A stretch of DNA of 64,000 nt from Blasia pusilla (GCA_050084515.1 CM114274.1:930001-994000); one strand, 5' to 3'. Positions 49,528 to 61,959 are shown, numbered from the stretch's first letter. Program-made: numbers and translations. The notes: generated from the sequence alone by a model not told the origin.

Positions 49528-50360
49528 TGCTGTCGCCGCCGATTGTTTTAGCTTTGCGATGTCCTCGTCGGACTGTATTTCGCGGACGTATTCCATTGTC
49601 CTTAATGGCAGAGTGGAATCCTCGGGGCGTTGTGGCCCTCCATGAGTGCCATCCGCTTTACCACCGTCGAACAGGGACAAGAGGAATAAGCTACATTGAA
49701 ATCCCAATGAATTGGAATTCACATAATTAAAAAAACCCAGAACCTCTCTTACCCGCTCGAAAATGGGGTCGGTTTTTGACCAGCTAAATTGTCTGAGACA
49801 GGGGCTGGCAAATCGTTTGGGAACTCGTCGATCCGATAGAGGTCGATGTCCTCCGTCGGGCTTGGAGTCGAGAATGACCGCTCTCCGGCTTCTTCGGCCA
49901 TGTCCACCATCTCCACGCTGGCGGTCCTCATGACCTCGTCGTCATCGATTTGAACTGGTGTTGTTTCCACTATGTTGATTGTGTCCTCGGATTTCGTGGG
50001 GGACATTTCCCGCATCTCAACACTTGCGGTTGGACAGGCTGGGCTATCGTCAATGGCTATCGCTTTTTCCCGCCTCGCTTTAGCCAATTCTGCCCTCCTC
50101 ACCGACGTGTCAGACGCTTTTTTTCTTTTTTCGTCTGCGATCCTTTTCTTCAAGGCCTGCGACGTCTCGGCCTCTTCGTTCTGTTTATCTAGCGCCGCTT
50201 GAACACGTCTCGCCAGAAGCACTTGGTTGTGCATCTCCGCTTCCCTTTCCCGCTCCTTGATTTCTTGTTGCCTAATTTCATTCGCCGAACGAGGCCCAGG
50301 AGAAGCTGACGCAAGAGTCCTAATGGACTTGGGAGTGAAGCTCCCAGACTTGTTGGCTTG
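49523..50360 (-). CDS. Small spliced gene of unknown function with charged coiled coil
   Basis: Two exons are supported. Exon 1 is open from about 50,360 to 49,753, containing a Met at 50,234. Donor GTAAGAG and acceptor TGTAG give a 62-nt intron (49,691-49,752), and exon 2 is 49,690-49,523. The frame continues across the junction. Residues after Met are charged and helical (ARRVQAALDKQNEEAE, KKRIADEKRKKA), then acidic Ser/Thr-rich (SPTEDIDLYRIDEFPND). The end reads EIQSDEDIAKLKQSA. The stop codon lies in sequence contributed by the truncated LTR, so the original C-terminus may be lost. The true start may lie in an earlier exon, as one stop precedes the open stretch. No domain is recognised. 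A TATA box at 50,644 and the hairpin array lie upstream. It is head-to-head with the MULE transposase and may be its accessory gene. Confidence 0.55.
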
Positions 50361-50643
50361 TGTTCGTCATTTTTGCCGGAAATGCCTCCACCTATGTCCA
50401 CGACGAATCCCTTGATCAGTTGCCTTGCTGATGTCGAGATGGGAGCTCGTCTCGCCTTGATGGTTAGCTCGAATCGCCCCGATATCGCCGGTCGAACGCC
50501 TCGCCTCGTTCCCTCCTATCGACTCGCGATGTGTCGCCGCGTGAAATGCCCTTCAGATTCGATAAATTTTCTTTGCTGCTGGAAGAGTGAGGAGTGAGGA
50601 ATGAAGATCGCGAAATGAGAAACCGAAATGATCGATTTACGCC

Positions 50644-50652
50644 CTATTTATA
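50644..50652 (-). promoter_or_regulatory. TATA box for the small minus-strand gene
   Basis: The minus strand reads AAGTATAAATAGGGC, a strong plant TATA box, with the hairpin array directly upstream. Confidence 0.7.
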
Positions 50653-50739
50653 CTTTTCTAGCCGTTGGTCGACGGTTGGGTCCCGACGTCCTTCGACGGC
50701 GACGCGTGCGGATGTTACGGAAGTCGGACGGGAAAAATC

Positions 50740-51460
50740 GCAACCCGTCGGAGTCCGACAGTTGCGCGCGCTCGCCATCCTGGTACGCCGCCACGTCGCG
50801 CGAGCAACCCGTCGGAGACCGACGGGTTGAGCGCCTCCGTCGTCTTCGGAAAAGAACGCGAGGTACCCGCGCAACCCGTCGGAGACCGGCATGTTGCGCG
50901 CCTCCGCCATCCTGGATACGTCGCCACCTGCGCGAGCAACTCGTTGGAGACCGACGGGTTGAGCGCCTCCGTCGTCTTCGGAAAACAACGCGAGGTACCC
51001 GCGCAACCCATCGGAGACCAACATGTTGCGCGCCTCCACCGTGTTTGGGACGGGAACGGGATGTATTTTGGGCAATCTGTCGAAGACTGTTGGGTTGCAC
51101 GCTTCCCTCATCAAGGGTTAGGAACGATGGCTTCCCGTGCAAGTCGCCGAGTGGGCCGGCCGCACCACAAGGCGAGGCCCTTGCGCAACCCGTTGGATGG
51201 CGACGGGTTGCACGCCTCGCCGTCTTTGGGCTAAAAGGCGAGGCACCCGCGGAACTCGTCGGGAACAGACGGTTTGCACGCCTCCGGCATCTTCGAGCAA
51301 GAAGGAGCGGTATCCCAGCAACTCATCGGAGAGCGACGGGTTGCTTGCTTTGACAATGTTTAGCAGAAGCGTGCAACCTGTCCGATGCCGACGGGTTGCA
51401 AGCTTCGGTTAGCTTCGGGTAATTTCTGAGTTACCAGGACTCCGACGGGTTCCAAGTGTG
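50740..51460. repeat. Array of about eleven GCAACCCGTCGG hairpins between two divergent genes
   Basis: Near-palindromes of 25-26 nt of the form GCAACCCGTCGG-AGA-CCGACGGGTTG start near 50,740, 50,804, 50,871, 50,936, 51,001, 51,070, 51,184, 51,253, 51,319, 51,373 and 51,431, mostly 60-70 bp apart. Between them GAGCGCCTCCGTCGTCTTCG and relatives are repeated too. The array separates the TATA box of the minus-strand gene from the transposase start at 51,661. Confidence 0.88.
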
Positions 51461-53764
51461 ATGCGCAACACTCTGCTTCCCAAATCCGATAACATATTGC
51501 AACAGAATTGAATGTGTTACAGAATTGGATCCATTGTGTCAAACAATGTCACCCACCGAATTCATCTTGTCAGTAAAAATCTGCCAGGAGTATCTGTTTT
51601 CTATTCATTATAAATTAAATATTCTCATTCTCCGTCTCCTCCCGTAGGAATCTTCTTGGAATGGATAATTATGTTAAGCTCACTTGTGGCAATCATATGG
51701 CGGCCCTTCCTCAATCGAAATCATTCGACCCCAAGCTCGTGAGTCTTTAGCAAAGTGGATGAAAATTTTCTGTCTGCATTCGATTTCTTCTTCAAATTGG
51801 AACCATCTTTGTATCCAAAGATGTTAGGGTGAAAGGGCGGAAGACATAATAGGTGAGACGGTCCAGCCAATGACCTCGCACCGTAAAATATGGAATCTCC
51901 TACCAGAGCAAATGGTCAATACTGAGTTTACGGCCCGCCTCGAATTCGTCTGTTTCCCAAGTAGACGGTCTAGAATTTCCTAGTGCTCCGAGTTCTCGTT
52001 TGCAACTCCAAGCTCTGCAAATCCGGCCGACTCCAACCGCACACTCGTAACAATGTTGTTCTTTCGAAGAGATTCCGGATGTTATCAACCTCGGTCGATC
52101 GCCGGACACCAATCGTGCCCTGTGTCCGCCTACTCGTTCCTCTTGCGAGTATCAGGCAATAGTTTGCTTTCGTCTCTGGCCTTGAAAATATTCAAGCACA
52201 TTCTTGTCGACGAGTTGTCGCCCACGTGCGATGGTAATTGCATTTTTGAGTTGCCTCCACTTGCCGCTCCTGCTCAAAAGAAGGATGGAGGCGCTGAAGG
52301 ATATGGACGAAAAAGTCGATTGTCATCGATGGTGAGGCTTCAACGGACCCGTGCTTCCATCCCAGATGGTCCTTGGATTGTCTCCCGCCGCCAATGCATT
52401 GGAGCCTTGGAGTGTAGAAGTCCAGCATGCCCGTATCTAGAGCGCAACGGGCGAGTCAATACGTCGCAATTCCCCCCCAAGAATGCAGAAACTCCATACG
52501 AGGTGGGTGCCACTATACCACCGGGAGGCCATCGATGTCCTCATTGTCAGGCATCGCCCTTTTGCGTTGGAGCGTGTCCTGCATACATATTTTTCATTGT
52601 CCATGACTTGGGCTCCACGTCAGAGTATACAAGGCTGGCAGTTCATGTTGGCTCCCACACTCATCCTGTGACCGATGCAATTCAAAGACACATCAAGGAG
52701 GATGTGGCGAAGAAAGTAGCCGAGGTCTTCAGAAACTCTCCGGGTTCAAAGCCCGGAGTGATCAAGCTCACAACAACATCACAAATTTGTGAACAATTGC
52801 TTGGAATCCCTGGACAGGGCGAGATCACGGCGGTTGAGGAGAAACAACTCTGGGAAAATCTCGCATTTCTCGGTGATCCCTGAATGCTTCCGAATTTGTC
52901 GCCGATCGAGTTCGGATGGAAAGACGGTGAAATGGATGCCATCGCGAGAATCAAGGCCAACTCGATTTCCATTCATTCAGAGATGGCAGTTCATGGGCCA
53001 AGGAGGCGAGGGATCCATGGCCTATGTCTTCAAAATGTCAACCAGAGGTCCCTCGAGTGGCCTCGATCTTATAGATCGAATGAGGGAAGGGGAAGATCTT
53101 TACGGGAGCTGGGTCAACTTTGATATTTGCTACAGAGTGTTGAACGGATGGTTGACGATGGGTGCTCACGTTTATGACCATGTGGAGAAGGGACTCAAAA
53201 CTATATTTGTGTGTGAAGTAAAAGCGTAAGACGTTGGCGGTTTGAAGATGTGTTGGTTACTCTTATTGGAGGTGGTGAAGGAAAACAAAAGCCCACCTCC
53301 GGAAATTTATGGGTTCATGGCGGACAATGCACAACCTGGGTGGATTGCTATCCGGGAAGTGTTTTGGGGTGGAGAGGTTCAACCGGAGAGGGAAAGGTCG
53401 GATGCTTTCCATTGGCAACAGTCTGTGACCCGATACACCAAATCTTGCATCAAGAAGAATAAGAGGACAGAGCATATCACTCTACTCCAACGCTGCAAGG
53501 ACAACAAAACCTTGAAGCAAGGCCATGGGTGCCGGGAAGAACTTCATGGGTGGTGGAGGAAGCATGCGATTGAGGGGAAGTACAAAGAGTTGTGCTCTTG
53601 GTTGAGTTGGTGGATCACGTAAAAGCCAATGGGGAAACTTCATGCGGCAGGTGAGTTCACTATTTTGTCTTGTCAAGCTCACGCTGAGAATTGTTTGTAA
53701 AGTTGTAGCTCAAGGTGAGAAGCGTGGGAACTATATGGATTTCAAACGGAAGAAACCAAGCAAG

Positions 53765-53925
53765 TTGTCGGATGCAACGGGTTGCCCAAGTGTGCAACCC
53801 GACAGAAACCGACGGGTTGCCCGAGTGTGCAACTCGACGGAAACCGACGGGTTGCCCGAGTGTGCAACCCGACGGAAACCGACGGGTTACCCAAAGGTGC
53901 AACCCGACGAAACCGTCGCGAGTCG
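53765..53925. repeat. GACGGGTTGC hairpin repeats in the intron of copy 2
   Basis: Four tandem units of about 33-34 bp, each with GTGCAACCCGACGGAAACCG and GACGGGTTGCCC, immediately before the solo LTR. Confidence 0.85.
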
Positions 53926-53926
53926 T

Positions 53927-54956
53927 TCTCGCGACCTCATAACCAAACAACACCAAATACGCTCCAGCGAAACATCGAACTCAAAGGAACTCACGCCGCG
54001 AGGTTTGCGCTTTGGAGAGGCGTTTGGAAGAGTCTATTGGAAAAGTCTAAGAGACGAAACGCGGAACAGAGTTATGCGTTTCATGCGTTAGTGGTCGCGA
54101 CCAGGAAACCTAAACCAAACGCGAGCCGAGACTTGAGATGAGTTGAGTCTTGGAGGTTGGTTGCCAAAGAGGTGAGAACCAGTTTGGAACACGACTAGCG
54201 TTTGGGAGAATCTGATTGTGTTTAGGACCATAACATTGAGCTCCAAGATGCGTTCGCAACAAGTAAGGGCGCGTTGGAAAGCTGATCTTGAGACGCTTCC
54301 AACGCACCAAAGATCTCAGCAAACGCATAAGTACTGGTTGAGATATTGGCCAAAAACAATTCAGAGAGCAATCGGGTTGAGGGCCAATTGGAGGGGCCCG
54401 GATGTCTTTCCCTAAATATAGAGGGCCCAGAGATCCCCAGAAGTACTAGTAAGGGGAGTACCTTCTCTGACATGTCTCGAGAAATGAAACCCCACTTTGG
54501 GCGCCAAACGGCGTTTCAGAGGCACGGGATGAAATTGGAGTTTGGCGCGGAAACCCGAAATCCAAACCTGATCCAAGAGAGTGGACTTTGTACGCCACAC
54601 TTGGATTCCAACCCGAGATTCACTTCGTGCGAGTCTTGGTGAGGAACTCATTGGATGTTCATCGGATAGTTAGAACCGCTAGGCGCGAAAACGCCGTTTC
54701 AGTTCCTGAACCGACGAAGAAAAGTCTGTCCCAAGTCTTTCGAGACTTGCCCGTGTTGGACACCGCGAAACTAGGAAGATTGAGCTTGAAGAGAGAGTCC
54801 GAGACGAGGACTCGGAAAGTAATCCCGCTGATTGATCCAAGTCCCGGCTAACCAAAGTGCGTGTTTGGATGCAGATCAGCGTTGAGAGCGTGACCTACTG
54901 AACGCACGCTTCCGCAACAAACAAGATTAACGTTCAAGGAGAGTAGGCGCACGACA
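53927..54956 (+). repeat. Solo LTR of the chromovirus family
   Basis: About 1,030 bp, from TCGCGACCTCATAACC (expected start TGTCGCGACC) to GTAGGCGCACGACA. It sits inside the intron of MULE copy 2; copy 1 lacks it at the same place, so it came after the copies separated. No coding sequence is inside. The target duplication is not clear. Confidence 0.85.
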
Positions 54957-56599
54957 TCGGCCTTGCAACCCTTCAGGTTCCAACAGGTCGCTTATTTCTT
55001 TGACTCCTGGGTTATTTTTGTTCCCTTCTAACATTGCCATCGTTGCAGGGATTGAACGTTCATGAAAATGCCCTCTGCCCCAACACAAGTGGAGCAGAAA
55101 GTGTTCATTCCTCCTGGAGATCGTCACAAGCATGCCAACGAATTTCACTTGTGGAGGCATGCCAACAAGACCAGGCAAGAGCAATGCTACACTCTGCAGC
55201 ATCCCATATCTTCCTCACAAAAGGCATAACAAAAGAAAAGGGCCGTCGATCTACGAGCTCTATGTCAGGGCGGCTGTGAGATCTAGTGATGAAAAATTGT
55301 ATGTCGAAGCCTTCAACCGGTGCGTAGCTGGAACTCCATTCGAGCAAGACGTACACATTGGTAGGGATATTCGTGGGCGGGTTTCAAGACGTCCCATAAA
55401 GATGGTGGTAGAGTAGTCCGAACAAGACTCGTGGAGACCAGATAAGTATCTTGACTTCAGGCAGGTGAAGAGGCAGCATCGAGGAACGAATCCGGTGATT
55501 GATTTGGATGAGGAAATTACACCGCCCAGGTATTCGGAGACCTCGGACCCGTCCCAAATTCGTGATGGAGTTACTTCTCCAAAATCACTGAATGTTTTAT
55601 TTCAAAAGCCCTCCGTTGCTGGAAGTTCGCAACATCGTGTCACTGGGGTGGTTCAACAATATGGGATTCCGGTAATGGCATATCAGGAGCCAGTTTGCGT
55701 CCATCATATCAGGAGCCATATCATGGAGCAACCCAAGACGTGGACCCACCTGCAGGGCAGGATCTGATGGCATTAGGAAAGCATGCGGCACTTTCCTAAA
55801 TAAGAACTGTACAAGGATTGGACGACCTCTACCTAGGTTTTGGGGTCTCAAAACCTTTGATAGTTTCACGAGGACCGGGGATCAATTGAAGTACTTCTTC
55901 TGCCCAAATGAATCTTGCGCTTTCCGGAAGTTTTATCCGGTTACCATTGGAGCTCCAGGGAATACCCCCACGATTTGGCCCATCGCCGCAGGCACGAACT
56001 GCATTCAAGACGAAGTGGACAATCTTACAAGTGCGGTTTTGACTCGAGCGGAGGAAGTTCGAAGCATGTTCAGCATTACTGAGAGACCTTTACATTTCGT
56101 ATTCAACCCAAGATTGATGTCAACATGTACCCGGAGAAGGTGGATGATCTGAATCCATTATTTTGTTTGAGTCTAGAAATGGAATGAAGAGAAACAGAAT
56201 GTGCAGGACCAACGGTGGAGAGAGCAAAGCGAATTGCATCAGCTCGGGAGGCAAAAATGGAGATCATTGCCACGAAAGATGTCTTGAATGGCAATGGAAT
56301 AGGAAGGATGTATTGGATCAAGAACAACACTGTAAATTCAAGTGTCACAGGGGTGTATGTGGTGCACATCTATTGCTTTTCCACATGTTTATGTGATGAC
56401 TTCGTCCAAAGAGAGACAAGTGGTAAAAATTATTTCCCTTGTAAGCACATGTACTATGTGTTGCTGGTAGTTTTAAGAGTCGGAGGTAGGAGTAGGAATC
56501 CACCCACCAATTTTGTCCCTCAAAGAAGTGCGAAATATTTTAAACAAACCACTTTGAGGATGCAAAATGAGGTTTTAGATTATAATTTTATTTTTCCTC

Positions 56600-56973
56600 A
56601 ACCTTCACTTTGAGCTTGAACTCTATTCAACCCGGGGCAAATGATAGATTTTTTCCAAACCTTGGATGAAAAAAGTGATTGATTCCACACTTATGATTCC
56701 ACTGATTTTTCAGTTTTCTAAATTTTGTGCAATTTGCAACTCGTCGGATTCACAAGAGTTGCCAAAATATGGAATAGGAAAAAAAAACTGTGGGATTGTT
56801 TAATAAATGAACAAAAAAGTGCAAAAAAATTCACACAAAAAGTTTCCTCTCTTCAACCCAACGGAAACTCTCTTCAAAAAAAAGTATCTATTTCGGTTGA
56901 AGGTAGTTTCCTCTCTCCTCTCTTCTCTCTCCTCTCTCCTTTTCCTCTCTTCCTCTCCTCTTATCGCACCTCG
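56600..56973 (+). other. 3' non-coding tail of MULE copy 2
   Basis: Collinear with 3,690-4,076: a hairpin half-site, an A-rich stretch, GAAGGTAGTTTCC, a CTCTCTCC tract and TTATCGCACCTCG. Confidence 0.7.
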
Positions 56974-56974
56974 A

Positions 56975-57433
56975 ATGGATAATTATGTTAAGCTCGCTTG
57001 TGGCAATCATCTGGCGGCCCTTCCTCAATCAGAAATCATTCGACCCCAAGCTTGTGAGTCTTTCATAGCAGTGGATGAAAATTTTCTGTCTGTTTGATTT
57101 CTTCTCCAAATTGGAACCATCTTTGTATCCAAAGATGTTAGGGTGGACGGTACGGAAGACATAATAGGTGAGACGGTCCAGCCAGTGACCTCAGACCGTA
57201 AAGTATGGAATCTCCTACCTCTACCAAATGGTCAATACAGAGTTTATGGCCTGCCCTTGAATTCGTCTGTTTCCCAAGTAGACCGTCTAGAATTTCCTAG
57301 TGCTCCGAGTTCTACGTTTGCAACTCCAAGCTCTGCAGATCCGGCTTCGACTCCAAATTCGCACCTCGTATGCGAATTTGAAGGTAGTTTCTTCTCTCCT
57401 CTCTCCTCTCTTCCTCTCCTCTTATCGCACCTC
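56975..57433 (+). mobile_element. MULE copy 3: internally deleted derivative
   Basis: It holds about 390 bp of the transposase 5' coding region from the ATG (MDNYVKLACGNHLAALPQ, later KVWNLLPLPNGQYRVYGL), joined after CGCACCTCGTA to GAAGGTAGTTTC and the pyrimidine tail ending TTATCGCACCTC. It abuts the tail of copy 2 with no spacer and has no 5' leader. Confidence 0.72.
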
Positions 57434-58245
57434 CCGCAATCTTTTACAGCCCAATACACTAGCTTGTGTGCTTTCCCGTTGCCACAACTTGGAATCGTGT
57501 GCCTTTACTCTAACTAGGTGGTTCAAATCCATTCTAAAGGGATTGGAAGTGAATTCCCGCAAATTTTGAACTGAAATATTCCAAACACATCCAAAACCAT
57601 GACATCTTGCCTCAATAACGAATTCCATAAACCACGGTTGGACAAGCTATCATCTTAGATGAATGCATACCAACATGAAGTCAAGACAAGTATGATAAGG
57701 CACATATACCTAACCTGGTTCTTATCTCGATGGAGATTTCAATCGTCACTAACAATCCTCACCGATGTGGTCCAATGCTTCTAGCGACATTCCTGAATGA
57801 CAAATGTAACACACCCAACTTTAGATAATGACTCATTATCTAAAGGAATGAGTCATTATCTAAAGGAATGAAATTCCTAACTCCATCATGGCCCTGGTCT
57901 AATAAATGTTTCCAGCGAAGATCTAGACAAACAAACTATAAAGCTAATCTGCTGTGAGTGACCATAGTATTTCACCTTACACTCAAATAAAATTAACCAC
58001 TAAAGCAAGTGACTAACCTACGTGAAGGCGCAAGGAGAACATGGAGAAGAGTGACATAAAAGTAAGTACTTGGTAGGTCAAGGAGTGAATGTCTTGGTCC
58101 CCTCCGTGATATTTGAGTTTTCCTTTGCTCATGTACCTGATACACAACATCAGTTGAGCCAAATTCAACCAATTCCATGGTTGACGCGATATGTATATAT
58201 ATAAAAAAGAGTTCTAATGTATGGAAAGCTAGAAAGTGCTTGTTG
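57434..58245. other. No gene recognised
   Basis: AT-rich sequence. The 20-bp word TGACTCATTATCTAAAGGAA occurs in direct tandem near 57,829-57,870. Nothing else is identified. Confidence 0.5.
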
Positions 58246-58249
58246 CTGG

Positions 58250-59095
58250 GATGGGTGTAGAAAGACAAGCAAGTGAAGAAGATGCCATATGAGAGGAGGG
58301 AGACACTCTCATATAGTGTGAGTGCTGACCGAACAACGTGTTTGTGCGGAGCTTCCAAGTGTTATCCAAGAAACTATTCACCAAACCATCTACTTTACCT
58401 GATTGGGATCCCCAATATACATTACTTACCAGTGCAGTAGCTTTGGGCAATGAATCAAGGCTACTGAATGTGTTGAACAATTCTGGTGCTACCAGAATGA
58501 GAGAGAGAAAGACTATACTATTATGTAGTTCCTGTCGTAGCCTTGCGACCACAGACCCCGCGCCCTGGTTGGACGGTGCTTGAGAGTGGGATGGGTGTAG
58601 AGAGAGAAGCAAGTGAAGAAGGTACCTTGAAAATTTCTGGTGCTACGAGCTTAGCAATCTCAGCATATGCTCTTGCCTCTGAGGAATACGACTTTTGCGT
58701 AGGAAGCCAAGTAATGGCTAGATGTTTCATCCCTATTGTCACAGAAGGCGTCAACAATCTGGCATCAAGAAGCGGAGCAAAATCACGATGATCTAGGAAC
58801 TTAGAGAAGGGGATGTTGGAGACTCGTTTGGTAGATCACCAGGGTGAAAAGATAAAGAGTGAAGTAGCTCTTGCAAGCCCTTTTCAAGGCCTCAGAACTC
58901 TGTGTAGAAAAAGGAGAGTGGGAGGAGAGATTCCGTCAAATGGAAGCAAAGGTAAGACAGGCAGATGAGTAGTGTACCTTGTTGACGGCAGACTATGGTT
59001 CCCGAATGCAGGAACTGATAATTCAAAACGAGGCAACCAAAACAAGGGAGCAAGACATAGTCTTCAAGCTGACTAAAATTCAACGGAATGGGGGG
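58250..59095 (+). pseudogene. Decayed repeat-derived coding fragments of unknown family
   Basis: Frames suggest protein pieces: LFTKPSTLPDWDPQYTLLT, ALGNESRLLNVLNNSGAT (58,338-58,583), ASEEGTLKISGATSLAISAY (58,543-58,791), then a charged helical piece near 58,900-59,090 (EERFRQMEAKVRQADE). GGGATGGGTGTAGA occurs at about 58,250 and 58,588, hinting at an internal duplication of about 337 bp. The family is not recognised. A copy of part of it lies inverted at 47,040-47,315. Confidence 0.4.
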
Positions 59096-59552
59096 ATCTA
59101 AGAGAGAGAGAGAGAGAAGTGAAGTCCTGCAAGGTTCTCAGCATAGAAAGAGAGATTACTGGTGATTTGTTATCCATGGTAATCAATAGGGCCATGTGAC
59201 TTTGATTTGCAAAGTGCGCAACAATTTGAACAGGACGCACTACAGCGGAGATCAAAAATCCATCGTAGGGTACAGGAAAAACCTTCGACACCCACCCACC
59301 TAATGTAGAATGCCGAACCCCATCGAATACGGAACCAAGCTCCGTCACAGTCGATGGATCCCCAGCTAGATGTGTTCCTCAATTTTCTCTTTTCTTCAGG
59401 AGTAGCGGGAGAAGTGTACCAGGCACCATAAACGCAAGGACTGTTCCGTATCTAAAGACTTCATCGCAACTCCAATTAGACCAATACACGAAGTAAGTCG
59501 AGGTGATTCTGGGAAAAGTGTACCTCGGAGATCGAACGTACCATATAGCAAA

Positions 59553-59876
59553 ATGCGGGACGCGTGTTTCCTACCATATAGCAAAATGAAATCAGGAGAG
59601 CCAAAAGTGGGAAATTCTCCACGCAGGGAATTCCTCTACTCCCCAAGCCATCACCTACAGGCGGAGCCTAGCACAAGGAGGGGGATGGGTGCGCAACTCT
59701 TTAGATCAGAAAGAGACAGTATGGAGTGGTGGGAGACCTCATTAATTCCGTCGTACCGATATGAGATTGGATATTTATGCTTCGATTCTCGCCAGTACTT
59801 CTGGGATGAGCAAGGTTGTGGTCTTAGTGCAAGTATTGAGTACCTACTACTCAAGACAAATCCACGTCACAAGTGA
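59553..59876 (+). other. Open frame of 107 codons, unrecognised
   Basis: It ends in YRYEIGYLCFDSRQYFWDEQ and GLSASIEYLLLKTN. The composition is protein-like, but there is no family match and no clear start context. It could be an exon of an unrecognised gene or a chance frame. Confidence 0.25.
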
Positions 59877-61950
59877 CCACAACTAGAGATGATAGCTCGT
59901 GGTACGACTTTTTGACGAGCAGGAAGAAGAGTGAGGTGAATTTCCTCACCACTGGACTGGACCCAATCTGCGAATGGATTGCCGCCCCTAATGGCAGGAC
60001 ACAGTGATGGGAATAATACGCTCTGGCAAGGCAAAGTCTGATCATAGCACAAACCCTCCAGATCAGCAAGCAGAGAGTAACTTGGAATTGAGTCGACAAT
60101 TTATTCCGTGGACCACACAGATCCGGAGGCTTTTCCACGATCCAAGGCATCCGAGATCATCACGAGAGGAGAGATCACAGGAAAGTTCTATGAAGCTCAG
60201 TAGCCGTCAGATCTCGTCCGTAACACCAGCCCCACACATTCCTTGGGACACATAAGATGTCGAATTGACGACAGTTCTGAGGAGAGACGGTTCGTGGGCG
60301 ACTTAAACGCGCTGGCTTTAGGCAAATGTGTCGTCTGGCGACTTACCTTGAGAGAGCTTCGGCTGAGAATCCGTGCAGTGCTTTATAGATCTAGCTCAAT
60401 ATGGCAGAGGGAAATTCGCAACTACGGCTCTTATCCTTCCTTCCTCCCTTTCCTCTCTCTCTCTCTCTCTCTGTGCGGGACGGTGTAGCTGAATTTCCAT
60501 ACGATCTTCAACAAAAATTTGACACCTACAGTGGAGGATCAATCGATTCCAGGGAAGTCGAGAATGCCGCTCATGTGGACGTTCTTTCATGAGCCAAACG
60601 GCATCCCATCACCAACGAAAGTGAATCAAAGCAGCCTTCTTACGCAGAGCCACTACTGACAGACGCCGAAACAGAAGAGCCCATGCAGACCTGCGGAGCA
60701 CAACTGCACGATTCCCGGCTTCCGATTTGCATTTGATCAATTGACGTTCCTCTCCCATTCTCGTCTCCACCATCGCGTCCTAGCCTGGCCCGAGCTGACC
60801 ACCGACCTATCGACAAACTACGCCTCACATCAACATGAAGTCTGTGTAGAGACGACCAATGTCACCAAATCCCCACAATCGCGCTACATGCTCTCCTGGC
60901 TATCTCTCTATCTCTCTCTCTCACTTTCCTGTCACCGCCTCCACATCACCCCACTTTGTCGTCTTTCCACAAGATAACAAGGATAACTTCGCGTGTCCAT
61001 AGCAATCCAGAGGCGTGCGAGCATGCTGCCGAATGTGGACTACGGTGGATTCATCGCCAAATGCGTGCTAGCTACCGAATCACGAGTCACATAACGATTT
61101 CATCCACGCTCCTGCTAGAGAGAGAGAGAGAGAGAGATGCAAGACGATAAAAACTCCAGAGATATGCCTGATTACGCATCAAAATGAGAGCAGCAGCAAA
61201 GAATTGCTCTGGATGGCGAATGCAACAAGCGGAGATGGAAGCGGCCCTCACCAGCTCAGCAAACCCAGCTCGTCGCCTCAGCACACGATCCACCACGATT
61301 TCGAGTCCCGACTCGAAATAGTGATCAGCGAGCGTGAACAAGGAATTCACTCAGCTCCAGCCTTCGACTTACAACTCGCAGTGCACATGACCTATAAGGC
61401 GGAGAAGATTCGTACAATTAAACAAGGGATGAAGAAGGCGGTGGGCGATCAGGTAATCACAATCACCGCTACAAATCTCATCAGCCAGCGAGGCAACGCA
61501 AATCGGTAAGACACCCATCAGGCACACTTCAACTACTGAAGATGGAGCAAAATGGCGGCAAATCTTCAAATGCGCCTGAAAATGTGCATGGAGGAAACGC
61601 ACTTTCCTCACTTGAGAGTCCACGATCTTTGGTGGACTGTCGAAACACCCTCTTTTCTTCGACCGACCCACTCCCACTGATCTTCAAACTTCCCACTCCC
61701 GACCTCTGAACTCTCCACTCCCGCTTGTGAACTCTGAAGATCCCATGCTCACTCTCTCCCGTCACACACACACTTTGGGACGAAATGGGAGTCTAAACAT
61801 TCCATGCCACATCATCATTCTCTTCCATGCCACATCAACATTCCTTTTTGTGACATGGAGATTTTTTAACAACCTTTGTCCTAGGACCATCCTCATTGTT
61901 ATTTCCAACACAATATGGAAGATTATTTGACACATTTTGCTCGCGGGTAT
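59877..61950. other. No gene recognised; dinucleotide microsatellites
   Basis: (CT)n lies at 60,453-60,472 and (AG)n at about 61,117-61,137. Short frames only; none resembles a known protein. Confidence 0.5.
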
Positions 61951-61959
61951 ATTAAAAAA

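Larger units (their letters stand above)
51661..56640 (+). pseudogene. MULE-superfamily transposase with SWIM zinc finger, copy 2
   Basis: Start codon at 51,661 (MDNYVKL.CGNH, shared with copy 3). The best open stretch is 52,053-52,883 (276 codons), with the Cys-rich region GGHRCPHCQASPFCVGACP and VHVGSHTHPVTDAI. The core is in 52,884-53,620: FVCEVKA, FMADNAQPGWIAIREVF and the AFHWQQS box, then HGWWRKHAIEGKYKEL. An intron begins at about 53,650 (GTGAGTTC) and ends at 55,049 with TTGCAG; a solo LTR lies inside it. The SWIM finger is at about 56,375-56,480 (CLCDD, CKHMYYVLLV). Stops and shifts at several points make a functional product unlikely. Confidence 0.77.

Noticed and set aside
50740-51460. 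CRISPR-like array because of regularly spaced palindromes
   Set aside because: This is plant nuclear DNA, the intervening sequences are themselves repeated and related, and no cas-like genes exist.
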